A stretch of DNA of 64,000 nt from Cercis canadensis (lineage: Eukaryota; Streptophyta; Magnoliopsida; Fabales; Fabaceae), in assembly GCA_003255065.1 (NCBI GenBank), contig QAOA01004993.1, forward strand, positions 1 through 64,000, in the 5' to 3' direction. Under the pieces are notes generated by a model. The model ran no database searches and had not been told where the DNA came from. It saw nothing but the letters and a program-made list of their open reading frames with translations. Shown here in pieces: positions 38,246-50,945 of the stretch. The number at the start of each line of letters is the position of its first letter. Positions within the stretch are counted from its first letter, which is position 1. The position numbers and the translations under genes were made by a program.

Positions 38246-40944
38246 AAGACCCCATAAAAATCATCTTAATGCAGATCTAGGTAATTTNAATGCTGATCTA
38301 GGTAATTTTAGATAGTTTATCTATGATTAACTATAACAGAACATGATAAAAATTGATCAAATTAGAATTTATATTTAGAATCAATCATAACCATTTATTT
38401 TATGTTCTTATGAATTTTGTATGAAAAATGCATTTTGGAATATAAAAACATCTTAAATTGATATATTAATGTCTAAAACTTGGCTTATTATAAACAGAAT
38501 CATAGAACTTCAGTCGCTTGTATAAATATTTGAATTTCAATCGCTTGTGTAAATATTTTACTTCTCACCGCCAGTATACCAAATAATAATTCTGAATAAA
38601 TAGAGATTTACCTTATATAGTGGAGTGCTAGGCATCTTTTTAGCATATTGGACCTAATTTGGTTACTAGAAAACTAACTATCTTAAAAATTTAAACTATT
38701 ATAAGAGAATTTGTATATATTAATGCTTTTATTCAATACTCCAACGAATTATGAGCACACATAAATCATGCATCAAGTTCAACCATATGGTAATTCACCT
38801 CTCTATAACAATTCATTAATTCATTTTCTTTTTATGATTGCTTGAATATTCTAAGTTTTATATGAATGTAANTATATGAATGTAAGTTAAAATTTTAAAT
38901 GTTCTATTTCAATAACGAGGTCTACTTTTTTCTCTGTTCTAATTACTTTTAACATAATCTTATTACCACACCATTTTCCTTTTCCTTCTTATATAACAAT
39001 TGTATCTTATTTTATTTTAATTTAAAACAATTATCTGTGTGTGTGTGTGGACAGAGTGTCCCACATGACTTGATACATCTCAACATAACATAATGCAACT
39101 TCCCGCAATCTGCTAATGACAAAGTTTCTATAATCACACCCTCTCAATCTTTAGAACACCATCGAGGTATTTTTGGATTTTAATCAAACGATGTTTTTGT
39201 GCACTACAAGTTCAAACTGTATCACTTCTACAGGATTCTCTTTCTGTTTTGCTGCAGTTATTTAGTTGTATTGCTGTTACTGTGATTCCATGTGGCTTGC
39301 TTTCAACTTGGTTTAGACATTGTTTGGTTTGTAGCCCTAAACTTGGATTATCCTTGATCACTTTTTAAGCAATATATAGTTCAACTTTGGCCAGAAAAAA
39401 ACAAAAATGCTTCCTTATCTTAAAACTATGATGGAGAAAAGAAAAGAGGCACTTATGCTCATGCTATGATGTAGAGTTTTCTAGATTTAATCCTTGATCA
39501 GAAGATGCAGAATGCACACAGAAGAATTGAAAAGGACATTTCTGGTTATGCTATGATGTAGAAGATTCAGATTTCATCCTTGATCAGAAGATGAAGGCAT
39601 AAGAATGCACACAGAAGAAAAGAACAAAGAGAAACAAGTAAAGAATAGATAAGAGAGAGAAATTCTAAAATTCTTAACCAGAAACTTCACACTTCTTCTA
39701 CTCTTCTTACAGCTAGCTAATCATCAAGCTCTGACATAGCATTTTGTTCTCTTGTTAATGGTGTAGTATAAATTTTGCTCTTGGTTATCTTTCTTTATGT
39801 TTGAGAAAGTTCTCAAGTTTTCTCAAAAGATTTTCATATTATGGTTTGGAGTTACTCACATAGTCAAGACTAAAAGGAAAAAGCACAAAAATTTAATATA
39901 TAGCCAATCTTAAAAACCAATTAAATTGGGTAAAAGAACATGTCGCCACCAATGTCACTTGGGATATGAGGACTCATACAAGGGAAGCACGTGACCATGG
40001 ATCGGGCAGTGAGGTGCCACCCAGATTCCCATGTTGAAGTTAGTGATCTCTTAACTAAGGGTTGGTGGTAATCTGAATTATGATAAATAAATGAATTTAT
40101 ATTTGGTACACTGTTGGTAGAGTTTAAAGTTTACACAAGCGGCTTGATTTATATATATATTAAACACTTCATAAAAATTATCTTAATGATGATCTAGGTA
40201 GTATTAGATAGTTCATTTATGATTAACTTTAACAAAACACAATAAAAAGTGATCAAATTAGAATTTATATTTAGAATCAAACATGACAATTTATTTTATG
40301 TTCTTATGAATTTTGTATGAAAAATGCATTTTGAAGTATAAAAACATCTTAAATTGAGATAAATAAATAGAGTAAGAATATTAATGTATAAAACTTAGCT
40401 TATTATAAATAGAATCATAGACTTTTTGCCCGGTATACCAAATAATAACTCTAAATAAATAGATATTTACCTTATAGAGGAATGTTTTTAGTATACTGGA
40501 CCTAATTTGGTTACTACAGAACTACTATCCTAAAAATTTAAACTATTATAAGAGAAGTTGTATATATTAATGATTTTATTCAATGCTCCAACAATTTATG
40601 AGCACACATAAATCATGCATCAAGTTCAACCATATGATAATTCACCTCTCTATAACAATTCATTTTCTTTTTATAATTAATTGCTTGAATATTCTAAGTT
40701 TTATATGAATGTAATTTAAAAATTTAAATGTTCTATTTCAATAACTAGCTCTACTTTTTCTCTGTTCTAATTACTTTTAACATAATCTTATTACCACACC
40801 ATTTTCCTTTTCCTTCTTATATAACAATTGTATCTTATTTTATTTTAATTTAAAACAATTGTCTGTGTGTGTGTGGACACAGAGTGTCCCACATGACTTG
40901 GTACATCTCAACATAACATAATGCAACTTCCTGCAATCTGCTAA
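37172..40944. repeat. Tandem duplication of a 1.94-kb non-coding unit
   Basis: Copy 1 is 37172-39114 and copy 2 is 39115-40944. They run in the same order with over 90% identity by eye: AATGACAAAGTTTCTATAA, CTGTTTTGCTGCAGTTATTTAG, CATGGATCGGGCAGTGAGG, to CAACTTCCYGCAATCTGCTAA. The junction is seamless. Copy 1 has a long (TA)n tract at about 38193-38242 where copy 2 has only a few units; copy 1 also contains two N marks (38288, 38872), each between short direct repeats. Within each unit a block ending CCTTGATCAGAAGATG is itself doubled. No open frame is conserved between copies, so I call it non-coding. Confidence 0.85.
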
Positions 40945-41097
40945 GGACATCTTCATGAATATTTTAAACTAAGCAAGCTTTTCTGGATTCAGTGCAACAT
41001 GAGAAAGAGGTGCCTTATGATATTCTCTTATCCAATCAAATATTGAAATAAGCATAAAAAAAAAAAAATCAATGTAGTGGAACATAGAAAAAAGAAG

Positions 41098-41464
41098 AGT
41101 AAAACCCTTTTTTTAGTCCTTGAAAAATACAATTACTGACAAATTCGTCCTTAAAAAAATTTCAATGACAAATTGGTCATTGAATTATTATTTTGTCTGA
41201 CAAATTAGTCATCTGGTACTTTAATAATAAAAGTTCTGGACCCCTGCAAACCCATTTCCTAAAATTCTTTCACTGATTTTACCTAGCTATGTTTAAGCCA
41301 TCTTTTTCTCATTCAAGTCTTCCTTTTCTTTTCATTGATTTTGCCTACCGGATGACTAATTTGTTAGCGAAATAATAATTTAAGGACCAATTTGTCACCA
41401 AAAATTTTTGGAGGACAAATTTGTCAATGGTTGCATTTTTCAAGGACTAAAAAAGGGTTTTACT
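41098..41464. mobile_element. Foldback/Mutator-like element with about 120-bp inverted ends
   Basis: The left end AGTAAAACCCTTTTTTTAGT and the right end ACTAAAAAAGGGTTTTACT mirror each other. Complementarity continues through TCCTTGAAAAATACAA, TGACAAATTCGTCCT, TGACAAATTGGTC and ACAAATTAGTCATC. The unpaired centre is about 120 bp (about 41220-41340). Non-coding; flanks are A-rich so the target duplication cannot be read. A transcript across it would fold into a long hairpin. Confidence 0.75.
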
Positions 41465-44439
41465 AAAAAAAAAACGTGTAATTCTAGTTACATAATTTTC
41501 AAATATGGATATGTATAATATAAGTTATTTTATTTGAGTTTTAAATAATTAAAGAAGTCATTTGAATTTAAAAAGGGGTCGTCTGTTTTTCAACCAGAGA
41601 TAATATATTTATACGTGTTTATATATTTAAAAATGTGTAACTAATAATAATATATTATATTTCCTTGTTAAAGGACGTGGCCTACATATTGATGTAATGC
41701 AATAATGGGGTCTAAGTTAACATGAAAGTGTGTCAAGAAAGTGGAAGATTGTGCATTCATTATAATGATTCAAGAAGTGCAGATTCACTGAACTGAGCAA
41801 TGTTCAATGTTTCTGTCATAATTTTGTCTAGAATAGTCCGATTCATTCATGGTTTGTGGCATTGGAAAATAAATTGGTTTATCTTTTCAATAAGTCATAA
41901 CTCGTGATCAGATTCCAAGCAAGTAGAGAATTTTAAAGCTTTGAACTAATGCCTTAGAAATTATATTTTAGGAGTTGTTGTTTCTTGTTATCAGTTTTAT
42001 GTATTTATTTTTTCATCTATGTTATTTAATGAAATATGTTATTTGGAGCTTATAAATAGCTTGTATCAAATGAGAGAAGTTAAACTTGAATATTAAATCA
42101 TTTGATAATATAATTTGAGAATAGAAGTAATCTATTTCTTTTTTTATCCCAACTTTATGAAGTGTAAAATTTAGCATCCATTTGCGTTTTTCCTTTCCCC
42201 TATTTCTTCCCTCATCACATGTCCATATCTTTTCCTTACGTAAAGGCCTAAAGAAAGAAAAGAGAGATATAGTGGAATGTGTTAAAAAAAAAAAGTCTTC
42301 ATTTATACAAGTTTGTGCATAAGTACGCATGCCCATATCTTTTTCTTATGAAAACAAAGCCCCCTCTCCCTAAAAATCAATTACAGCATTATTATATGAG
42401 AATTAAACTGTTTTCTTTTCTCCATCTCCCTTTAGTTCATGGGAATGACAAATATAATAGGGAGAAAGCAAGAATCAAATAAAATATATGCTCATCCTCA
42501 ATCGTTGGAAGTTGGAACTAAGTAGCCAAAACCCAATGAGTAATTAGAGAGAGTTTCAATAGATACGCATCAAATTAAGTATTCCTGTAAAGTCCAAACA
42601 AGATCAGCCATGGCCAACAAATACAGATATGTGGTTAAACTTCAAGCACAAGAGATATACATAATCACTATTGGCACGTGGTTTGCCCACTAAGGAAAGG
42701 TGGCACCTGAGTCACAATATCTCTCTTTGGGATCTGGTGGGGGCTAAGTAACTTAGTCGAATATTTCCCACCCACACCTCTTTTTGACCCCACCATACCC
42801 TCTCTTCTATTGCAACTTGCATAGTATTTTGTTAGGTTGTATAGATAACTAGTTGGAATTGCTTTTTCTTTTTCAGTAAAAAAGAAGCACTTTTTTTTTT
42901 TCTTTTTGACCAATATTCACTTATCTTCTTTTTTCTTTTCTTATTTTTGCTTTAGGGTTTGCGATATCTTGATTTACTTGCATGCATTTCAATCTTTCTA
43001 AACTAATTGAGGATACCATTCACATTAACTTATTAACCTAGGCCTGATCACACATGATGCTTGGAAATTTGGAATTATTACAACTTTTTGTCTTGGGCAC
43101 GTATACTAATGCTATAGATCAAAAACTCAAAGGAGAAATAATTTGAAAAAATTTGATTCCTTGTGGCTCCAACGTGCATGGTGGCCTTCCATGATTCTTA
43201 AACATGGAACCAAAAGAAAAGAATATAAGCATTTGCTTTGACTTTACTCCATAAAAGGATCTCGTAAACATGTAAGGGGAGAAATAAAGAAATGGATAGT
43301 AAAAGAAGAAAAAGAAACCTATATGGGTTTGGTGAGTTGTTTAGTTTGGTATAAGGTATAATGTGTTTTCTCTTCCTTCAAGTAAATGGCATATCTTCAT
43401 ACACAGTTGTTGAACTCCAACTCTTAAAATTCGGTACATAAATGGCGAAAAGTGGCTTTTGGGGGTATGTATTAGACGTTCCATCTAATTCTCAATAGGC
43501 TAAAAATTTCTTTCCCCCTCTGATTACTTCTAATAAATTAAAGTATCATGAGGCTAAATCTTACCTACCATGGCCAAGTGTGCTTATATTGCATTGGATG
43601 TTACATTAAAAATTGGTTGTTACTTTAATATAACTGCTCAAGAAAACCTCCATTTAAATATAATTCATGATCGCTTTGTCAAAAGTTATTGGAATGCAGA
43701 TAAGATCAACTTGGAACCAACAGGGGAATATACGAAAAAATTTTGCTCATTAGAGCATGTATATTAAACACAAATTCACAAAGACTTGAAGAATGATTTG
43801 ACATCGAATCCATTACTTAAAGTAACACAAAAATACTAATAAAATAACTAAATTTAAAAGATTACCTGACATCAAATCCATTAACTTAGCCTGAGGTTAA
43901 ATATATATATATATAGTTGGTTTAGAAAAGAAAATACATTTTGGGTCGAGTGCGCTTTTGTTTCTAAAATTTTATATCCCCTCGGCTTTATTGGTTTCAA
44001 TGTCATCTCACCAATCACCATAATCCATTAAAACAACTACTAATTTGGCCACTAACAAAATAGCTAATTTATTTTACTTTTGTGGCACGCATTTGATCAA
44101 TCCCACATTAGTAATGAAAGGATAATTAACCTAGTAGTAATTATAAATTTTTTTTTTGCTAATTAATAGTAATTATAATAAGCTTGTTCAAGCTAGCCAA
44201 TGTTTCGAATTTTGGGGCTAGCACTTAAGAGAATTTATCACCAAACCAATGTGAATGTATGCCCTTATAAGATCTCTCAAGATGTCACTTAATTTTGGTA
44301 TATGAAAATTAGCTCGAGAATATCTTAACCATTGAAAAAAGAAAGGGCAAATTAAAACGTAATTGCAAATATAAAAAATTATAAATAACATTAATTGAGG
44401 TAAAAACCTCCAAAATCACAATTAACATGGGCCAAGTTA
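41465..44439. other. Gene-free interval
   Basis: AT-rich. Short frames on both strands have no recognisable domain and no supporting splice structure. I see no bounded repeat. Confidence 0.5.
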
Positions 44440-44745
44440 TTTTTTTTAAGGGGAAAAAGAGAAATGTATTAAGAAGTAGAAAATTCGCTAAGAGTACATC
44501 ATAAATGAAATAGGGTGATAATCAACTCAAACCTTTATATCATCAAGTTGTTGAGACCAACGAGCAAGTCGATAGACAACCATATTATCAGCACAACGAA
44601 TACAGGAAAAAGAAATGGAATGAAAACTTAACATTAGGGATCTAATATCATCAAGAATGATTCTCAACTCTAAACCATCAAACACACCATAAAATAGGCT
44701 ATTTCAAATAGCTAGACAATCACATTCTACTAGAACCTTCATAAA
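44440..44745 (-). mobile_element. LINE (L1-type) 3' fragment with RNase H remnant
   Basis: On the minus strand the translation contains KVLVECDCLA, then after an in-frame TAG, LRIILDDIRSLMLSFHSISF and CADNMVVYRLARWSQQL before a stop at 44527. This is the closing part of the plant LINE RNase H domain (VxVExDxLA, then an AN-xVAHxLA-type ending). The element closes in a poly-A tract (T run at 44440-44447 on the given strand). It is 5'-truncated, as LINE insertions usually are, and inactive. Confidence 0.7.
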
Positions 44746-45108
44746 TTATAAATCTTAAGAAGAAACACTCCTCGAAGAGCTCAGGAGGGTCAAGTTATTT
44801 TGAACCTCCCTAAAGGAACTCTTCAACTTTAAAAGAAAGTACATGACAGATTGAAATATTGTTTATAGGCTTATATTTGAATATCAAAGCAGTGATTTCA
44901 TATTTGCACTTTTTCATAGGTAAACATTGGATATAAAAGAATGATAACATATATCATATATAATTGATCCAGGTGATCTCTTATAAGTTATAAGATTAAA
45001 GTTTTAGGTTTGAATTTTTATTATGCTAACAAAATTTTGACACTGCAAAAAAATTGAAATTTTTCCTATTCTAATTTGAAGAAAAAACTCAAAAAACATT
45101 ATTTGAAT

Positions 45109-45158
<50 letters not shown>

Positions 45159-46800
45159 ATAGTTTTTAGTTAGCGATGTTAAAGAAACGAAAATTCAAAC
45201 CTAGAATTTCAACCTTATATTGAACTAGTTGAAATATGGGTTGTATAATCGTATACATAATTGTTTACTCTAAGATATCTCACTCATTAAATTCCTCTAA
45301 ATTTACCTTTTCCTTTGTTTATTAAACTATATAAGTATATAATCTATATTCCTTTGTATAACATGGATGCGTATAGGACCTTAATCAGTAATTTTCATAG
45401 TGGAGATTCTTAATTGGTTTTCACCATTTAGTTAGGGCCTTTCAACTATAGTTTTCCCTATCATTCATCATTCTTAAGGTCTCTTCTATTTTTTTCTTAA
45501 GTAAAATTAGATTTTTTAGTTGGGAAACGTACCATGAATGATGCTATTTTTTTTTTTTTTATCAATCTTATATGATTCTATGAATGCCATAATGGACCTT
45601 GACCCCTCCAAGTGAGAAGTCTTATTGCATAGTATATATATCTTAATTATTTAGTGACAAAAAATAACAAATACTATGAGGTGGAAAATATTCTCAAATA
45701 AAGAGATTGATTTGCATCGAAAATTGAGGATATGAGATCTCCGTAATTTTTTTTTATTAATCACACATGAGAATGTTCCAATTATAATTTTAAAATAAAT
45801 ATTGACCCTTGAGGAAAATAAAGATGGGTTGGAAAGTCAACCATATGCTAATGACAAGAATATTGCTGATTTTGGTGCAGAGTATATTAGGGTCATGTTA
45901 TTAAAGACTTCTCCATATTCAAAGGATTACTTGAAGGGAAAAAAGAAATCATACACGAATGCTAAGAGCAAATAAAAAATAATTTAAACAATTATGAAAC
46001 AAATAAAAAGGGATTATGTTCCACGAGAGCAGATGGATTGTTTGCCTTTCGACAATTCTCTATTGGTTTTGGTCAAGATTGGCTCTTCAAATTTGTCAAA
46101 GGACATAGTACATTTCACTTGCATGGAAATTACATTTATGATTTATTATTTTGATTATAAAATGGAGGCTTAATTGGTCATGCACGTGCATGCAACATTG
46201 GAGACCCTCTACTAAACATTTTATAGATTATTGTGGTGAAGTTATAAGTAATGATATATGCACAAAATTTATATTACAATATTTTATAAATTGTATTACG
46301 TGACAAAATTTAAATTTAATTTTTCTCAATTTTTATTTGATTCATATTAATATTATTTGCATACTAATTAGACTTATACAAATTTATAGTAGCATAATTA
46401 ATATTATATAAACTTCTTTTTGGAGACAATATTTTTTGGTTTTAACGGTAAGAATATTCTTAGGCCAATTTTTGCGTACTGAGACTAAGTCTCTTACCGA
46501 GTAATCCTAAAGACGCACTCATTACATCAACTTAGTGCATTCAAAGAAAAATTCTTCTGAATAATGGTTCAAATATTTGAATTTTACTAACTTGAATTTC
46601 TAGAGACAATGTAAATTTTATTAGTGTAAAATAAGAGGAAAGGCTAATGAAGAGGAGAGCACACCCTAATAGTTGCTTTAATCATAATCAAAAGGGTTAA
46701 ATATAATTATAATACTACTACTACTACTACTACTAATAATAATAATAATAATAATAATGGAGAAGTCCATTTTAAAATTGGCAAAAAAACAAGAGCACTT
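44746..46800. other. Gene-free interval with simple repeats
   Basis: Contains a (TA)n tract at about 45110-45155 and a compound (CTA)n(ATA)n microsatellite at about 46713-46757, shortly upstream of the response regulator gene. A dispersed segment at 46432-46520 (GGTTTTAACGGTAAG, ACTGAGACTAAG) is related to 28859-28950. Nothing else supported. Confidence 0.5.
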
Positions 46801-47056
46801 TCTTTGCTTGTTCTCCAATTCAAAAATCAACCTAGAAGATCCGGGAGATTCTGGATGAAATCTGTCGGATCTCGCTTTCCAAACTGTCAGATTTCCTGGG
46901 AGGATTTTGTATCTTCATCACCTCGATGCCTTCCCTTTAAAATCTCCCATTCTCATTTTTTACCACCGTATCTCTCAAGTCTTAACCCTTCTATTCCTTT
47001 CCCTTATTTTCCTCTTTCTCCATCTCTTTTTGCTTGGAAATTTTATCATCCAAGTT

Positions 47057-48186
47057 ATGGGCATGGCCACAGAGACCCAGTTCCATGTTTTGGCTGTTGA
47101 TGATAGCGTCATTGACAGAATGTTGATTGAGAGACTCCTTAAAACCTCTTCCTATCATGGTAATTTTTTTTTTCTGTTATTTTTTGAATTTAGATTGTAA
47201 AACTGCTATATGATCAGAGATTCCAAAAGGGGATTTTTTTTTTCTTTTCTTTTTTCAATTTGAATGGTTAGTTTACTTAATTTGCTATCTAATTCTTCTG
47301 GGTATGTTTTGGAATCACAGTTACTGTAGTGGACTCTGGTAGCAAGGCTTTGGAATTTCTTGGTTTGAATGAAGATGAGCAGAGAAAAGTAGAAATTCCC
47401 TCTGTTGCTCCAGAAACTCATCAGGTTTGATTCTCTTACACATAAAGATTAGCATTTTAATTTTTTCTTTCTGGAAAATCTTGTTGATCCTTTCTCTAAT
47501 TCCTTTTCTGATATATGCAGGTTGTGGAAGTAAATCTGATCATGACAGATTATTGTATGCCAGGAATGACAGGCTATGATTTACTGAGAAAAATCAAGGT
47601 AAGCTCTTGGCATATTTCCAAGAACCTATTAAGCATATTTGATCAAGCTTTTGCCATTTGTTTATGAAATTGATCTAGTTTCAATTTCTCAAAATCACTG
47701 TAAAAGTAAACCAAATTCTTATGGATATCATCAACTTGAAATTCAATTATTTTATCTTAGAAAATAATAAAATATTCATTGATTTGCAGGAATCTAAATC
47801 TCTTAAAGATATACCAGTTGTGATTATGTCCTCAGAGAATGAGCCATCAAGGATCAACAGGTAAAGGAATTTTACAGATAATTGCCCTATATAATATAAT
47901 GACAATTATTGGAAACATTTCAATTCACAAATTAGAGGGAATCACATCACATGAATGAATTTCAAATCTGAAAAAGGCTTAATCTTTTGTTTGGATCAGA
48001 TGCTTAGAAGAAGGAGCTGAAGAATTCTTTCTGAAACCAGTTCGACAGGCAGATCTAAACAAGCTCAAGCCCCATTTGCTGAAAGGAAGAGTAAAGGAAG
48101 AAGACCAAGTTATTGAACCCATCAACAACAAAAGGAAGGGCATGGAAGAAAGCCATTCACCAGACAAAACCAGAGCAAAAATATAG
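47057..48186 (+). CDS. Type-A two-component response regulator, ARR8/ARR9-like
   Basis: Five exons (47057-47159, 47321-47424, 47521-47598, 47790-47860, 48000-48186) give 180 residues. All introns are GT-AG. The product is almost entirely a receiver domain: acidic pair D15-D16 (AVDDSVIDR), phospho-accepting D79 in [11 protein letters not shown], and K131 in FFLKPV. A short basic tail (NNKRKGMEE) follows, with no Myb-like output domain, which defines type A. These proteins take phosphate from histidine phosphotransfer proteins and damp cytokinin signalling, and their own transcription is usually cytokinin-induced. The start [17 protein letters not shown] and the words [20 protein letters not shown] fit the ARR8/ARR9 pair. 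Its tail is shorter than in ARR9. It lies between the NPF and F-box/SNF2 genes. Confidence 0.93.
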
Positions 48187-49016
48187 CAATGACAAGTGTC
48201 TCAATTAAAATTTGATGACACAAAGATAATGCCTACAATATTTTCCTCTACTCTTTCTTGTAAGTTTTGAGAAAGAGTAGATGGTGGCTCAGTCATACTA
48301 AAGAAATCAGTAGCATAGGTCACCGATGTAAATTAACAGAGGGGAAATATTTTCATTCAATTTTGTTTCACAAATAGCAATTATTTTGACAGTTTTTTTT
48401 ATTTCCTTGAGTGCTAGTCTTAAAATTTGAACATTGACTGATATGCATGAACCTATTGCATCCTTATTACTAGGCAAATCCTTGAAGTTATCTTTTGTAC
48501 GTTGTAAGAGCAATGGATAAATTAAAATATGATGTGAATCAAGAAATACTGAGAATTGATGTTGCATAACTACTAGAGACAATGGTAAATTGGTAATGCA
48601 CCAGTTTAATATTAAAATATCAAGAAATATTCTCTGGTTGAGTCAGTCATTTCCCAAAAAAATTTCCCATGTCACTCATGCCAAAATTTGATCTTTAGTA
48701 CAAAATAACCAAAAGAAATATTTTTTATGAGAAATTAATTGAAGTTTTGAAGCATTTTATAGAGAAGTATTGCTAAATGTAACAAAATATTTCACTGGGA
48801 ACTCTGAATTTCAATTGGCAGTCTTTGAATGGAACATTCAAAATTAAATAAGGAGAGAAAGAAAATAAGGAGAGAGAAAAAGAAGTGAATTTAGACAAAA
48901 TAAGTGTATTGATATATTATCTAACTAAAATATGTTTAGCATATATTAAGTCAAGATTATTTCTAAATCATTCATCTCAAAATTACTTGGACTGATATTG
49001 TTGGTTGAGGTTGAAC
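48187..49016. other. 3' flank of the response regulator gene
   Basis: Probable 3' UTR followed by unremarkable AT-rich sequence. Confidence 0.4.
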
Positions 49017-49566
49017 TAGAGGTGACAATTGGCCTAGCCCGATCGGGCCATAAAGAATATTTGGGCCAGATTGGCATTTGGTTGGACCAACCTAGCTCTA
49101 ATATGAAATTTTATTTTTAATTTTTTTTGTTAAAATAAAAGTGTATATATATGAATGTAATCCTTAAACTATTCAGAAAATAATATGAATATAAGTCTAC
49201 CAATAATATAACTATTTAGTAAACACTATACTTCAATTTATAAAATAAAAAATGGTAAAAGCACCAATTTAATTTATTATACAATAGTTAATCTTTTTTT
49301 CATTTTTTAGTGTCCCCACTAAATTATAGAGTATAATTCATTTGCAACAAACTAAAATAGTAAGCAAATAAAAGAATTTCTACAAATGAATGTCTACAAG
49401 AAATTAACAAAAAAACATAATCAGCCCATTTGCCCGGCTTGGCCCGACCTAGTTTGAGCCCATCGGGTCAGGCCGAAGCTCAATTCTTTTGGACCTATAT
49501 TTTTCCAACCCAACTTAGCTTTTATATCGAGTTGACTTGCTGGGCCGGGCCTCTTTGCCACCTCTA
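49017..49566. mobile_element. hAT-type non-autonomous transposon
   Basis: A 550-bp element with ends TAGAGGTGACAATTGGCC and GGGCCTCTTTGCCACCTCTA, the hAT-like TAGRGGTGRCAA terminus. Flanking 8-bp sequences GGTTGAAC and AGTTGAAT agree at six positions, consistent with an aged 8-bp hAT target duplication. GGGCC/GGCCC-rich subterminal words occur near both ends; the middle is AT-rich and non-coding. Confidence 0.75.
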
Positions 49567-50945
49567 AGTTGAATCATTGAAGTAACATCATAATAAAATG
49601 GATATTGTTGAATAGTGTAATTTCTTATAAGTCATTTACTAAATGAGACTAATTGCATTAAAATAAGTTTATTTTTATATAAGTCCTTAATAATTAATTG
49701 AGTTAAAGTATGCATAATTTATATATAGTTTTTAATTTGTTACTTTTTTTCATCTTAATTTATTTTTTGAGTTCCATTTTCATTTTAATTTATAATAGTC
49801 ATTAATTGGGTTAATGCTTTTTCTTTCCATGAAAAATTAATTTTTTTAAAAAAATAATAAAAACTTACAATTAAGAATATCCTTAATTTTTTTTAATTGA
49901 TAGAAATTTATTATATGAAATATCCTTAATTTAGCATTTCTTTTAATTAATAGAATGCGTCTCATTTTTTTAAATCCAATTGCTAACATTCATTAACTTA
50001 TATGATGCCGTTATTTACTCTTCTTATTTTTATTGTTTTAAATTATAGGGACAAAATAAAGAAGCTTATAAAAATAAATAAAAATTGATAAAACCCACTT
50101 AATCCTCTTCTTTGATTTGCTAGAACCAAATAATATGGGAATGACAATGAGAGGGAAGCTTGACTCAGTTGACGTGTCGACCCAGCAATGTCCTCCAAAA
50201 CTCGTTATTTCTCTATAAATTTAACTAAACTCACTCAATTATTTTAGGAGGCATGATGAAAAAAATATGAAATTCATCTAATATATAACAAGACAATAAC
50301 CACATGGTACTGAGATGAGAATAGTGAGAACAATTTTAAATTTTTATTGGAGGCAACTTTGTTAAATGACATATATAGTCATTAATTTTTTTTTTCATAT
50401 TGNGTCATTAATTTTTTTTTTTTCATATTTGCCCCCACATTTTTATACATGGATCAGCCGCTGGATGCATGGTCAGTCAAGCTCCTGAAGAAAAAGGAAG
50501 ATAAAACAATATATCAATAAAAAATTAATAAGATCATAGGAAAAATTATAAGAATACATTAAGTATTTTAAGTATCTAACTCAAAACCCAGTTTCAAACA
50601 AACATGAATTCATTTCACCAAAATTCACTCAATTGATATGAAGATTACTTACGAGCAATAACAAAGCAATCAATTGATTCTTTAACTCCAAATGATATAA
50701 AAATTATAGTAGACCTTTATCACCTGTATCACTTCCAAATGTCTAATCATATATTTGGAGGTATTGCCAAAACCCAAGGAAAAGGGTTATATTGTAATTC
50801 AAAAAATATAAAACCTTTCTCGTTTTTGGACAAAGGCTCCAAATATATTATCTTTAAGGTAAGAACTAAGTCAATAGAAGTTTTTACTCTCAAGTTCCCA
50901 AATGCACCATGACTCATTTTTCCTTCAACTTAATGTTTCCAAACA
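49567..50945. other. Gene-free interval downstream of the SNF2 gene
   Basis: AT-rich, with an N at 50403 between two copies of GTCATTAATTTTTTTTT (contig-join artefact). The right end is probably the 3' UTR of the minus-strand SNF2 gene. Confidence 0.5.

Noticed and set aside
43570-43767. Plus-strand 65-codon frame
   Set aside because: Short, no recognised domain, isolated in AT-rich DNA with no splice context.
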